Assembly (NCBI RefSeq): GCF_031127905.1
Contig: NZ_JARXIC010000022.1
Location: forward strand, 1-64,000
From: Thalassobacterium sedimentorum
GTDB taxonomy: Bacteria; Verrucomicrobiota; Verrucomicrobiia; Opitutales; Coraliomargaritaceae
Direction of reading: 5' to 3'
Length of the DNA: 64,000 nt
Within the stretch, counting starts at the first letter, position 1; each line of letters starts with the position of its first letter. This document shows, piece after piece, positions 38,076 through 47,126 of this stretch. Below the pieces are notes generated by a model. It was not told the origin of the DNA, did no database searches, and was given only the letters and a program-made list of their open reading frames with translations. A program made the position numbers and the translations under genes.

Positions 38076-39326
38076 ATGTCAAATTCCAAGCATATTTTAC
38101 TATTTAGTGGCTGGCAGACCTGTAATATTGGAGATGTTGGCCACACGCCAGGAACGCTGCGTTTTTTGGAGCAGTATGTTCCAGCAGCTGGTGTGACGGT
38201 TTATTTAATCAATGCGAATGAAGCTGTGCTGAGTATGCTTCAAGGGCGTTTTCGGAATGTTGAGTTTATCGTCGCAGAGAGCCAGGAGCATTGCGATGAG
38301 AACGGTTTGTTCACGCATCCTCGTTTGACTTCGGCTTTTGAGGAATGCGATTTAGTGATTCAAAATTCTGGCATGCACTACAACCAGTTTTATGGACTTA
38401 AACCCTGGTTGCTGCGTGCTTGTATGCGTGCGAATAAGCCTTTTGGAATCTATGGCCAGTCATTTGATGGATTTGCGGAAGAAGGTCGCGATGAACTGGT
38501 TGACTGGTTATCGCAATCGGCGTTCATATTTTGCCGCGATCGTTTATCTTTGAATTACTTAAAAGAGTGCGGTGTGCATGCCCCTGTTATGGATTTCGGA
38601 CCTGATGGTTGCTTTGGCATCGATGTGATGAACCGCAGTCAGGGGCAGGCATACCTATCGGAGAATCATTTGGAGGCTGGAACGTTTCTTTCGGTGACTT
38701 TACGCAGTAATTCACCGAATTTACATGCAGGAGCAGCATCTGTTCTAAATCCAAAAGTCATCAGTGAATCGGATCGTCTCGAGAATGAGCGCTGGAGCGC
38801 GGCATTACGGCAAGTGATTATTGATTGGGTGGAGACCACCGGAAAACCCGTCTTGCTGGCTCCTGAGGTTGATAAAGAAATCGGCAATGCCCATACGATG
38901 CTTTTGGAGCGCCTGCCTGATGCGATACGTGAACATGTGGTATGGAGAGACTCTTTTTGGACAGTTGAAGAGGCTGCCGCGGTTTATTCCCAAGCTGCAG
39001 CACTGGTCTCGATGGAGCCGCATTCTTGTATCATCGCCTTAGCGAATAAGGTGCCCGCCATTCATTACTATAGCCGTAAGCATGGAGTCAAAGCGACGAT
39101 GTTTGCCGATATAGGACTCAAGCCTTGGTTACACGATATTGATGCTGTGGAACCGAACGTAGTGAGTGCCTGCCTTCAGCAGATTATACACGATCCAGCG
39201 CTCGCTTGTGCGCAGGTTGAAGGCGCATTGGCTCAAGTCGAAACAGCCGCTGCGCGGACGGGGGATACGATCCGAGATGTACTCGATTTGCCGCTCAATC
39301 ATGCTCAGGAAACAGTTTTAACATGA
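38076..39326 (+). CDS. Polysaccharide pyruvyl transferase family protein, 416 aa
   Basis: The overall pattern fits the pyruvyl transferase (CsaB/WcaK-like) family. It begins HILLFSGWQTCNIGDVGHTPG, shown here in part as SGWQTCNIGDVG, and has CDLVIQNSGMHYNQFYG, PFGIYGQSFDGF and a later EPHSCIIALANKVPAIHYY nucleotide-site-like segment. Known members transfer pyruvate from PEP to a sugar as a ketal. Here the gene lies in a degradative cluster, and its stop overlaps the glycosidase start (ATGA), so its real role may differ from synthesis. The start chosen is the ATG of MSNSKHI; the frame opens at a GTG eight codons earlier. Confidence 0.75.
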   Translation: MSNSKHILLFSGWQTCNIGDVGHTPGTLRFLEQYVPAAGVTVYLINANEAVLSMLQGRFRNVEFIVAESQEHCDENGLFTHPRLTSAFEECDLVIQNSGMHYNQFYGLKPWLLRACMRANKPFGIYGQSFDGFAEEGRDELVDWLSQSAFIFCRDRLSLNYLKECGVHAPVMDFGPDGCFGIDVMNRSQGQAYLSENHLEAGTFLSVTLRSNSPNLHAGAASVLNPKVISESDRLENERWSAALRQVIIDWVETTGKPVLLAPEVDKEIGNAHTMLLERLPDAIREHVVWRDSFWTVEEAAAVYSQAAALVSMEPHSCIIALANKVPAIHYYSRKHGVKATMFADIGLKPWLHDIDAVEPNVVSACLQQIIHDPALACAQVEGALAQVETAAARTGDTIRDVLDLPLNHAQETVLT

Positions 39327-40792
39327 AACTACCCGCTATGATTCATAAAAGATATATCTCAGTCATCTGTGTTTGGGCCATTGCAGTGAGTGAAGTGATG
39401 GCCGCTGATTTGGGGTTGGAACCGTCGGTTCAAACTCGATCCGATTTTGATGCGCCGGATGCGGCGAATGCGACCATCACACTAACAGAGGAAACGAAGA
39501 GCCAGAGCATTCAGTCAAATGAAACACAAGTCGTGTTCGATTGGCAGACTGTATTGAAAGAGATACCGCCTTATGTTTATTCGATGAATAGCCCGGCTAT
39601 GTTGTTTGAAGAGCGTGTTTCGCGTCCGGATTGGGCGCCCTTAATGAAGTATCTTCAGCCTCGTCTGTTGCGCGTGCATAGCTCCGCGCAGATTCAGAAG
39701 TCCTGGATGCGAACAGGCGAAGAAACCTGGGACTATGATAAAATAAAAGGCTCTCTCTTGGCCGCAAAGTTACCTCCCGAAACGGAACTATTAATAAATA
39801 TATATCGCTGGCCTAATAGTTTTGATGCGGATGAAGATGGCCGCCTCGATTTGGATCGTATCGATGATTTCGCTGATTTGTGTGCCGATTTGGTTCGCTA
39901 TGTAAATATCGAGCTCGGGCTGAATGTTAAGTATTGGGAGATTACTAACGAACGTGATTTTGCCTATTGGAGAATTCCTAAAAAAGGCAATCAACCGGAT
40001 CCGGTTGCGTTAGCCGAATTGTATAATCGTGCTGCGGTGGCAATGCGTGCCGTGGATGATTCGATTATTCTGGGAGGCCCTGCTGCTTGTAGTCCAGTGC
40101 CGATCGAGCCGCTCTTGGAATTCGCACGCCATGCTAATGAAAATTTGGATTTTATCTCTTTCCATTCCTACGCATCAGGAGACAATTCCGAAACGGATAC
40201 AGTGATTTATGATAAAGTTTCTGTAATGGCGTCGGATGCAAATGAGTTGATTCAGCGATTACGTGAGGCCCTCGGTCGGGAAGATTTTGGCGTTCATTTG
40301 AACGAATATAATATCAATTATAATTGGCGGTCCGAGGAACCCAGAATGTTGACCCATAAGGGAGCTGTATTTGATGCACTGCTGTTGGTGGCTCTAGTGG
40401 AAACGCCCGGTTTGACTGCTGCCAATGCCTGGAATGATACGGAGCGTGTGTATGGCAAGAGTGATGGTAAGGGAAATCTACGACCTGCTGCGCATGTGTT
40501 TCATTATATGAATGAATACTTTCAAGGGAATCGGGTCGCATCGGAATCTTCACAGCCTCATGCGGTCGTGCCCTTCGCTGTAGCTAGTGCAAATGGAAAA
40601 CTGAGTTTTGCACTGATCAACCGAAGCGGAGTTGGGCAGAATGTATCACTTCAATCGATGACTGAATTGGATGCAGCATGGTATTCCGCAAGGATCGATG
40701 AGACAGGCTTACATCACACCGGACCTGTCTTCCCCTTTAGAGATGAAATCAAAATGTCTGCGGATAGTGTGTTCTTCTTCTGGCAGGACTAG
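39323..40792 (+). CDS. Exported clan GH-A glycoside hydrolase (GH39-like), 489 aa
   Basis: A signal peptide (ISVICVWAIAVSEVMA) is followed by a TIM-barrel domain. The two likely catalytic glutamates are E210 in YWEITNERDF (acid/base, after the typical strand 4) and E328 in VHLNEYNINYN (nucleophile). A small C-terminal beta domain ends the protein. The order and motifs recall GH39 and neighbouring clan-A families, but I cannot fix the family by eye. It is translationally coupled to the preceding pyruvyl-transferase-like gene. It probably cuts glycan chains in the periplasm or outside the cell. Confidence 0.82.
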   Translation: MKLPAMIHKRYISVICVWAIAVSEVMAADLGLEPSVQTRSDFDAPDAANATITLTEETKSQSIQSNETQVVFDWQTVLKEIPPYVYSMNSPAMLFEERVSRPDWAPLMKYLQPRLLRVHSSAQIQKSWMRTGEETWDYDKIKGSLLAAKLPPETELLINIYRWPNSFDADEDGRLDLDRIDDFADLCADLVRYVNIELGLNVKYWEITNERDFAYWRIPKKGNQPDPVALAELYNRAAVAMRAVDDSIILGGPAACSPVPIEPLLEFARHANENLDFISFHSYASGDNSETDTVIYDKVSVMASDANELIQRLREALGREDFGVHLNEYNINYNWRSEEPRMLTHKGAVFDALLLVALVETPGLTAANAWNDTERVYGKSDGKGNLRPAAHVFHYMNEYFQGNRVASESSQPHAVVPFAVASANGKLSFALINRSGVGQNVSLQSMTELDAAWYSARIDETGLHHTGPVFPFRDEIKMSADSVFFFWQD

Positions 40793-40822
40793 GCTTAATT
40801 TCGACTATTCCTAGCTTTAGTT

Positions 40823-40954
40823 ATGAAAACACCGAACACTTCACTTCGCGCTGCATTATCCTGTCATAGTTGTCCACTGATTGAACTCTTAAGTTTCATT
40901 GCGATTACTGCTGTGCTCTTCGGAATCTTGATAGCTGTGGTTGGCCAGATGTGA
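40823..40954 (+). pseudogene. Truncated type IV pilin-like (prepilin) remnant, 43 aa
   Basis: This short frame reads MKTPNTSLRAALSCHSC and then PLIELLSFIAITAVLFGILI before stopping soon after. It matches the N-terminus of the Verrucomicrobial pseudopilins, whose processing site is normally GFTLIELL, with the conserved glutamate at position 5 kept and Gly-Phe replaced. The globular domain of about 200 residues that should follow is missing and the next frame holds no continuation I can identify. It lies between the glycosidase and the propeller gene and is probably a leftover of a deleted gene. A functional short peptide cannot be excluded. Confidence 0.55.
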
Positions 40955-41008
40955 CAAGTGGGGGAACTGTACCAGAAGGATTTTCGTTTTAATTTGTAAG
41001 GAAACGGT

Positions 41009-42310
41009 ATGCGTATTGAGTTTAAAGCTACATCTTTTCCCTCGCTGAGCGGGGTGGATATGAAAGTTCCTGTTTGGTGCATGACGCCACATAGGGGCGC
41101 TTGTTTGCATCGGTTTTTTGATACCTGCCCGATCAGTCCATCGGGGCGCTATCTGGCCTTATTTGGAATGCCCTTTGAAAACAGGTTGAATGCTCCGGGA
41201 GATTTGGGGCATGTGGTCCTGATTGATTTGCAAACCGGCGAAGAGCGAGTGGTGGCACAAACCGCAGGCTGGGAGCCTCAGTTGGGCGCAAATTTGAATT
41301 GGGGGATCGATGACCATCATTTGTATTTTAACGATGTGGACTGTCAGACCTGGGAGCCGCAACTTGTCCAATTAGATCCCTTGCGTGGCACTTCTGAACG
41401 AACGAAAGGGGGCGTGTATCATGTGTCTCCGGATGGTCGTTTTGCTGCCGCCGCATCACTTGAAAAAATGATTCGCACCCAGATCGGGTATGGAGTTCTG
41501 ATTCCACGCGAGAAAATTGGGCAGAATATCGGCGCACCCGAAGATGATGGTTTGTATGTCACGAATCTCAATACAGGCGAACGGCGCCTTGTGTTGTCAC
41601 TGGCAGAAGCAGCGCGCTATATTCCAGAACTCGACGGTGGAGATTTAGACGATTGGGAGCTCTACGGCTTCCATGCAAAATGGAGCCCGCAGTCGGATCG
41701 ACTGATCTTTACCATACGCCGCTTTCCGAGGCATGGAGCCATGCGCTTTAATCTGCTCTCATCGGATGATCCCAAGCAGCAGATACGTTATGATGTATTG
41801 ACCTTGCGGCCAGATGGAACCGAGGTTTGTAACGCCGTTCCAGCCAGGCATTGGGAGCCGGGCGGGCATCATATCAACTGGTTTCCCCATGGAAAAAAAC
41901 TATCCATGAATTTGGGTGGTTTTGCCAATGAGCTGCGCTTTGTTCAGGTTGCCGCCCATGGGGACGATCTGAAGCTGATGCATGCGGATGCCATTGGCTC
42001 CGGACACCCGACAGTTTATCCGGGAGAGCGAAACGTTTTGACTGATGCTTACGCTGGGGAGCCGGTGGCTTTTGAAGATGATACTGTGCCATTGAGATGG
42101 GTGGATCTTCAAAGCGGTCGCGAGCGGTGCCTCGCCCGCATCGGAGTTCGCACGGAGCCACAGCCAAACAATGCACTGCGAGTGGATCCACATCCGGCAT
42201 GGGACCGATCATGGCGCTATGTTGTCTTTAATGGTGTCGCTCCGGGGGAAAATACACGGCGTGTCTTTCTTGCGGATCTCGAATCAGTTGTGAACTCGAG
42301 CGATCAATAA
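41009..42310 (+). CDS. Beta-propeller protein resembling oligogalacturonate lyase, 433 aa
   Basis: No signal peptide is seen, so it is probably cytoplasmic. The protein is built of repeated propeller blades (SPSGRYLALFG, NWGIDDHHLYFND, SPDGRFAAAAS, SPQSDRLIFTI). Three histidine segments in the C-terminal half follow the order of the metal-binding histidines of oligogalacturonate lyase (PL22): GGHHINWFPHGKKLSMN (H287/H288), GSGHPTVYPGERNVLTD (H333) and VDPHPAWDRSWRYVVFN (H395). It could therefore be a lyase acting on short uronic-acid oligosaccharides. It is followed 14 bases later by a hexuronide-type symporter and then a beta-glucuronidase, which supports a uronide substrate. The enzyme role is an inference. 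Confidence 0.65.
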   Translation: MRIEFKATSFPSLSGVDMKVPVWCMTPHRGACLHRFFDTCPISPSGRYLALFGMPFENRLNAPGDLGHVVLIDLQTGEERVVAQTAGWEPQLGANLNWGIDDHHLYFNDVDCQTWEPQLVQLDPLRGTSERTKGGVYHVSPDGRFAAAASLEKMIRTQIGYGVLIPREKIGQNIGAPEDDGLYVTNLNTGERRLVLSLAEAARYIPELDGGDLDDWELYGFHAKWSPQSDRLIFTIRRFPRHGAMRFNLLSSDDPKQQIRYDVLTLRPDGTEVCNAVPARHWEPGGHHINWFPHGKKLSMNLGGFANELRFVQVAAHGDDLKLMHADAIGSGHPTVYPGERNVLTDAYAGEPVAFEDDTVPLRWVDLQSGRERCLARIGVRTEPQPNNALRVDPHPAWDRSWRYVVFNGVAPGENTRRVFLADLESVVNSSDQ

Positions 42311-42324
42311 TCACATCATTTCAA

Positions 42325-43773
42325 ATGGTTTTTAGCAGAAATAAACAGAGTGGTTCACCTTCCAGAATCCCAGATGCGGATCGCATTCCATTGCCGCAGA
42401 AGGCTGCCTTTAGTTTTGGTTACGGAGTCGACTATTTGGCGGCAGGCTTGACGACCAGCATCCTGTGGATGCCATTTTTCAACATCGGCTTAGGTATTTC
42501 GCCTATGCTACTGGGAGTGATGCTGATGGTGCTGCGCGCTTGGGATGCACTGACGGACCCAATCATGGGGAATATCTCCGACAATACGCGCACCCGATTT
42601 GGCCGCCGCCGACCCTATATTCTAATTGGAGCTCTGTTGACTGCGGCGCTTTATTTATGTCTTTGGCGCATCCCCGAAGGCTTGGGGGCGGTGAAACAAT
42701 TCACGACTCTCTGTATCGTTGGCATTCTCTTCTTCACATGTTTCACCATGTGGTCGATCCCATTCTACAGCTTACAAATGGAGCTGACGCCAAACTACGA
42801 TGAGCGGACGCGTCTTTCGGCTTGGGTCGCTATTTCGGGGAAATTTATATATTTATGCGGGGGCTGGGTGATGGCCTTGGCTACATGCAAATTATTCGCC
42901 GATCCAGAAACCGGAGAGGCAGATATCGTGGCCGGTATGCAGGCGACCAGTTGGTTGATTGCAATAGTCATTGTTATCATGGGGCTGGTGACAGCGATCT
43001 TTGTCAAAGAGCGCTATTACGAGACTGCGACTGTTAATCGGAAATCAAGCGGGTTGATCGATAGTATTAAAGAATCACTCCATTGTGCCCCGCTTTGGTA
43101 TTTAATCGGCATCTCATTTTTCCTCATAGCAGGTTCATCAATCAGTAATACACTGGGGCAATATGTGAGTATTTACATCCTATTCGACGGAGATCTCAGT
43201 GCCGCCTCTGTTTTGAATGGATGGCGTTCAACCGGAGTGATGGTTATTGGCATCATCAGTATCCCGGTTTGGACTTGGTTGAGCGAGTATTTGGATAAGA
43301 AGATAATCGTTTCTTGTATGCTCGCGGGGACTTTTCTTGGGCATACTTTGAATGTTATATTTATAAATCCTGATATGCCTTATTTGTGGCTCATTTCTTC
43401 AGTCTTTGAATCGGGGGCGATTGGAGCAGTTTGGCTGTTTTTACCCTCCATGAAGGCGGATGTCGCTGATTATGATGAGCTGGATACAGATCAACGTCGT
43501 GAAGGCTCGCTGAACGCTTTTTATTCATGGTTTGTTAAGGTCGCCTTCACCGTTGGTGCGGGGATGGGGGGATTTATCCTTCAGTCGACTGGATTTGATG
43601 CGAACCTCGATGCGCAAAGCGCGGAGGCTCTTTTTCGAATGAAGTGGGTATATATACTTCTGCCATTAGTCTTATGGTCCTTGTCACTTTACTTCATTAT
43701 TCGTTATCCGCTTAAACGCGATCGGATGGGAGAAATTCGTTCCGAATTAGAGATGCGCCGTGGGCAAGTCTAG
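42325..43773 (+). CDS. GPH-family (glycoside-pentoside-hexuronide) cation symporter, 482 aa
   Basis: An MFS-fold transporter with about 12 transmembrane helices. The signature between helices 2 and 3 is textbook for the GPH family: DALTDPIMGNISDNTRTRFG then RRRPYIL. The second half contains ADVADYDELDTDQRREG, another family hallmark. Members import disaccharides, glucuronides or pentosides with Na+ or H+. Neighbouring beta-glucuronidase and uronate-lyase-like genes point to a glucuronide. It starts 14 bases after the propeller gene, so both are in one transcript. Confidence 0.93.
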   Translation: MVFSRNKQSGSPSRIPDADRIPLPQKAAFSFGYGVDYLAAGLTTSILWMPFFNIGLGISPMLLGVMLMVLRAWDALTDPIMGNISDNTRTRFGRRRPYILIGALLTAALYLCLWRIPEGLGAVKQFTTLCIVGILFFTCFTMWSIPFYSLQMELTPNYDERTRLSAWVAISGKFIYLCGGWVMALATCKLFADPETGEADIVAGMQATSWLIAIVIVIMGLVTAIFVKERYYETATVNRKSSGLIDSIKESLHCAPLWYLIGISFFLIAGSSISNTLGQYVSIYILFDGDLSAASVLNGWRSTGVMVIGIISIPVWTWLSEYLDKKIIVSCMLAGTFLGHTLNVIFINPDMPYLWLISSVFESGAIGAVWLFLPSMKADVADYDELDTDQRREGSLNAFYSWFVKVAFTVGAGMGGFILQSTGFDANLDAQSAEALFRMKWVYILLPLVLWSLSLYFIIRYPLKRDRMGEIRSELEMRRGQV

Positions 43774-43835
43774 TGCCTTGCTAAATAGCAACCGGAGCCT
43801 ATTGCTGCCGGGAAATATAAAATAAGTAGAATCGA

Positions 43836-45593
43836 ATGTTATTTCCTCAAACGAACCAATGCCGTGAAATCGTCAATCTCGACGGACTCTTTCAATTCGC
43901 TCCTAATGTAGAGGGCGATGCTGAGTTGAATGATTGGACGCAAGCACTGCCCAAAGACGCTGTCGAAATTGCCGTTCCCGGTAGTTGGAATGAGCAGTTA
44001 AGAGAGTTGCATGAGTTTCATGGCGAAGGCTGGTATCAACGCGATTTTTGGGCACCCGCTGGCTGGAAGGGGCAACGCATTCGATTGAGAATCGGTGGAA
44101 CTGCTGGTAATGCGAAGGTCTGGGTTGACGGTAAAGCTGTCGGCGGACACACGGGGCCGCATCTTCCATTTGAGTTCGATTTATCTGAATTTGTAGAGCC
44201 TGGCGCCTCACATCGCTTGACCATCGCAGTGGATAATACTTTGAGATACCAATCGCTGCCACCGGGGCAGGCCCGTCGTGAGGAAGACCGGGCCGGATTT
44301 GGATTAGGGTATCCGGATGTTCCATACGATTTTTTCCCGTATGGGGGCATTCACCGATCAGTGCTGCTGTATGCTACGGCGATGGATTCAATTGAGAACA
44401 TCGCTGTCGAGACGGACTACCAGGAGACGACTGGTGTCGTGAAAGTTAAGCTTCGATTGAATGGTAAATCGGATGGATTGTCTGTTAAAATGAACGTCGA
44501 TGACCAAGCGGTTACATTGCCAGTTGAGTCGAATGAAGTCATCGGGGAATTGACGATTGGGAATGTTCAGCTCTGGTCGAATCGTAATCCATTTCTCTAT
44601 ACCCTTAAGTGTGAGCTATTGTCACCGGACGGGGCTTTGCTGGATGTATATACACTCGATATTGGCGTGCGCCGGGTTGAAGTGCAGGGCGATCAATTGT
44701 TGCTGAACGGGGAGCCCATCTTCCTTAAAGGGTTTGGCAAACACGAAGATTTTCCAATTTTGGGAAAGGCGTGGGCACCTGCAGTTGCCGTGCGTGATTA
44801 TGATTTAATGAGCTGGCTGGGGGCCAATTCGTTTCGAACGTCACATTATCCATATGCCGAGGAGATGCTGAGTATGGCGGATCGCTTAGGCTTCTTAGTG
44901 ATCAGCGAAACTCCATTTGTGTCACTTTCAGAGCGTGTCTATACAGATGATTTTCGAGTGCAGGCCTGCCATGTGATTCGTGAGCTGATTCAGCGTGATT
45001 GCAATCATCCCAGCGTCATCCTGTGGTCACTGGCAAATGAGCCCTATATCGAGAGTGATGCGGGGGAACGTTTCTTCCGTGAAATGGCTGAGACCGCGCG
45101 CGCTTGTGATTCGACTCGCCCAATTATGTATGTGGCCCATGAGTGGCCGGAGCAAAACCGAGGTGCGCAGCATTATGATTTGTTGGGAGTGAACAAATAT
45201 TACGGCTGGTATCATGAAACGGGGGATATACAGGGGTCCCTGGGCAAGCTTGTTGAAAATTTGGAAGCCTTTCATCAACAAGTTAAAGGTCCGATCATGC
45301 TCGCCGAGTTTGGGGCAGACGCAGTCGCTGGCTTGCATAGTGATCCGCCGGTGCTCTTTTCCGAGGAATATCAATCAGATACGATCGAAGCCCAGTATTT
45401 GAAAGTTCGGGAATTGCCTTGGGTCATTGGGGCGCATGTTTGGAATTTTGCAGACTTTAAAACCGCACAAACCATCAATCGAGTGGGGGGGAATAAAAAA
45501 GGAGTCTTTACCCGGGATCGTCAGCCTAAATTGGCTGCCCGCACCTTAAAGAGATTGTGGAATGATACAGATAGTGATTCGTTTTCTCGCTGA
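43836..45593 (+). CDS. GH2 beta-glucuronidase, 585 aa
   Basis: The three-domain GH2 layout is complete: a jelly roll with GEGWYQRDFWAP, an immunoglobulin-like domain, and a TIM barrel. The acid/base is E402 (WSLANEPYIES) and the nucleophile E491 (MLAEFGADAVAGLHS). The glucuronidase-specific N-x-K motif that contacts the sugar carboxylate is present in GGNKKGVFTRDR (N553, K555), and GFGKHEDFPILGK matches E. coli UidA closely. No signal peptide is visible, so it acts in the cytoplasm on imported glucuronides. The upstream symporter is the likely supplier. Confidence 0.93.
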   Translation: MLFPQTNQCREIVNLDGLFQFAPNVEGDAELNDWTQALPKDAVEIAVPGSWNEQLRELHEFHGEGWYQRDFWAPAGWKGQRIRLRIGGTAGNAKVWVDGKAVGGHTGPHLPFEFDLSEFVEPGASHRLTIAVDNTLRYQSLPPGQARREEDRAGFGLGYPDVPYDFFPYGGIHRSVLLYATAMDSIENIAVETDYQETTGVVKVKLRLNGKSDGLSVKMNVDDQAVTLPVESNEVIGELTIGNVQLWSNRNPFLYTLKCELLSPDGALLDVYTLDIGVRRVEVQGDQLLLNGEPIFLKGFGKHEDFPILGKAWAPAVAVRDYDLMSWLGANSFRTSHYPYAEEMLSMADRLGFLVISETPFVSLSERVYTDDFRVQACHVIRELIQRDCNHPSVILWSLANEPYIESDAGERFFREMAETARACDSTRPIMYVAHEWPEQNRGAQHYDLLGVNKYYGWYHETGDIQGSLGKLVENLEAFHQQVKGPIMLAEFGADAVAGLHSDPPVLFSEEYQSDTIEAQYLKVRELPWVIGAHVWNFADFKTAQTINRVGGNKKGVFTRDRQPKLAARTLKRLWNDTDSDSFSR

Positions 45594-45610
45594 TCCTTTG
45601 AAAAAATTAG

Positions 45611-46435
45611 ATGCAGACTCAAATCAAAGTTTTTAAGGACATTCCTTTCCTCGGAATTGATCGTGAGGAGAAGATGGATGCCTATTTACCTGAAAACGCG
45701 ACTTCAGGTCTGTATCCAGCCGTATTGCTGATTCATGGCGGCGGGTGGCGACTGCTTGATAAAGCTTCTGAGCGTGAAGTTAGTATTGCCCACGATTTAG
45801 CTAAGGCTGGCTTTGTAGTTTTTTCGATCAACTACTTGCTGAATGTCGGTGATACACAGGAAGACGGAAGCTTCCAACTGACGAAGTTGGCATGGCCGAC
45901 GAACTTGTATGACTGTAAAACTGGGCTGAGGTTTATACGCAAATTTTCGAGTCAGTATAATGTGGATCCAAATAGGATTGCAGTGATGGGGGCCTCCGCG
46001 GGGGCGCATTTGGCGATGATGCTCGGCAGCACCGTTTCAAACGAGGAGCTGAACCAAAGCGGTCTCTATACGGACGAATCGAATGCGGTCTCCTGCGTCG
46101 TCAACTTATATGGAGATTATGATATCCGCGGGCGCAAGGTATCACCTTTCGAAGGGGCGACCCCAGAAGAAACGAAAGCCAACGAGCGCGAGGCTTCTCC
46201 GGTGACTTGGATTGATTCCAATATGCCGCCCATGCTGATTGCGCACGGAGCGCGGGATGAAATTATTCCAGTAGAGCGATCCCGATTGCTGGTGCAGCAT
46301 CTGAAAAAGTTGAATTTGAATTATCTTTATTTGGAGCTCTCTAAAGATGGACATAGTTTTGATTTTCATCCTCAGACTCTGGACCTTGCTACGATCGTCA
46401 TTCAGTTTTTGAATCAATATCTTAAGGTAGATTGA
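45611..46435 (+). CDS. Alpha/beta-hydrolase esterase (BD-FAE/HSL-like), 274 aa
   Basis: The oxyanion motif HGGGW is at about 42-46, the nucleophile S129 lies in GASAGAH, the acid in HGARDEIIP, and the histidine in DGHSFDF near the C-terminus. This is the acetyl-xylan/feruloyl or general carboxylesterase fold. It starts 17 bases after the glucuronidase and has no signal peptide. It likely removes acyl groups (for example acetyl) from the imported oligosaccharides in the cytoplasm. The exact ester is unknown. Confidence 0.87.
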   Translation: MQTQIKVFKDIPFLGIDREEKMDAYLPENATSGLYPAVLLIHGGGWRLLDKASEREVSIAHDLAKAGFVVFSINYLLNVGDTQEDGSFQLTKLAWPTNLYDCKTGLRFIRKFSSQYNVDPNRIAVMGASAGAHLAMMLGSTVSNEELNQSGLYTDESNAVSCVVNLYGDYDIRGRKVSPFEGATPEETKANEREASPVTWIDSNMPPMLIAHGARDEIIPVERSRLLVQHLKKLNLNYLYLELSKDGHSFDFHPQTLDLATIVIQFLNQYLKVD

Positions 46436-46537
46436 AAGCTGTTTGCTGAAGATTGCAGGGATTTGGTTTAAGGCTTGTAGTTTTGCTTATCATTACGTTA
46501 GAAAAGTAAATATTTAGTCAATAATCCTATCCGCTGT

Positions 46538-46906
46538 ATGAATGTACTACTCCTTGAAGATGAACCAGAGCTCTCCGCAGTCGCTTGCGAGCAAATTGAA
46601 AGCCGTGGGCACAAGGTCTTTGCAGCTCTCGATATTGCACATGCTAGATCCATTTTGGAGGATGACAGTGTGCATGTTGACATCCTAGTGGCTGATCAAA
46701 AGGTGCCGGACGGCAATGGCTCACTGTTTGCCATCGAAACAAAGGCTATGCCGCGTGGTATTAAGGTCGTTGTGGTCTCCGGTATGTTGGCTACGCCTGA
46801 CATCGAACAGCTCAAGAAGCACAATGTGGATTACTACCACAAGCCCTTGCTTTATTCCGAGATCGTTGAAAATTTGATACAAAAGCACTTCCCGGATAGT
46901 CATTGA
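46538..46906 (+). CDS. Receiver-only response regulator, 122 aa
   Basis: A CheY-like domain and nothing more. The acidic pair E7/D8, the phospho-accepting D53 (VADQKVPDG), S81 and K102 (YYHKPL) are all in place, so it can probably be phosphorylated. It has no DNA-binding or enzyme output domain and no histidine kinase beside it, so its partner must be elsewhere. Confidence 0.9.
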   Translation: MNVLLLEDEPELSAVACEQIESRGHKVFAALDIAHARSILEDDSVHVDILVADQKVPDGNGSLFAIETKAMPRGIKVVVVSGMLATPDIEQLKKHNVDYYHKPLLYSEIVENLIQKHFPDSH

Positions 46907-47126
46907 AGAGACAGCTGGGTTTTTTCTTAGATCCAGCAGTTTTCTTAGTAAAGTGCTTCCGGTGTGGCCTCTGTTATGACTTAAGCCAGAAGCTTCGGTG
47001 ATTGTATGCTGGGTATGATGATTCGCTTTGGCGTTTATCACGTATTTTAATTTTCGTGGTGTAACTACTTTCTTTATTGGTTCTGAGGTTTGGATAGAGT
47101 TATTCTGTTTCTCTGAGAGAATTATT

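Noticed and set aside
40797-41008. Possible riboswitch or small RNA in the gap before the propeller gene
   Set aside because: The gap is better explained by the pilin-like remnant; no stable conserved fold could be seen.
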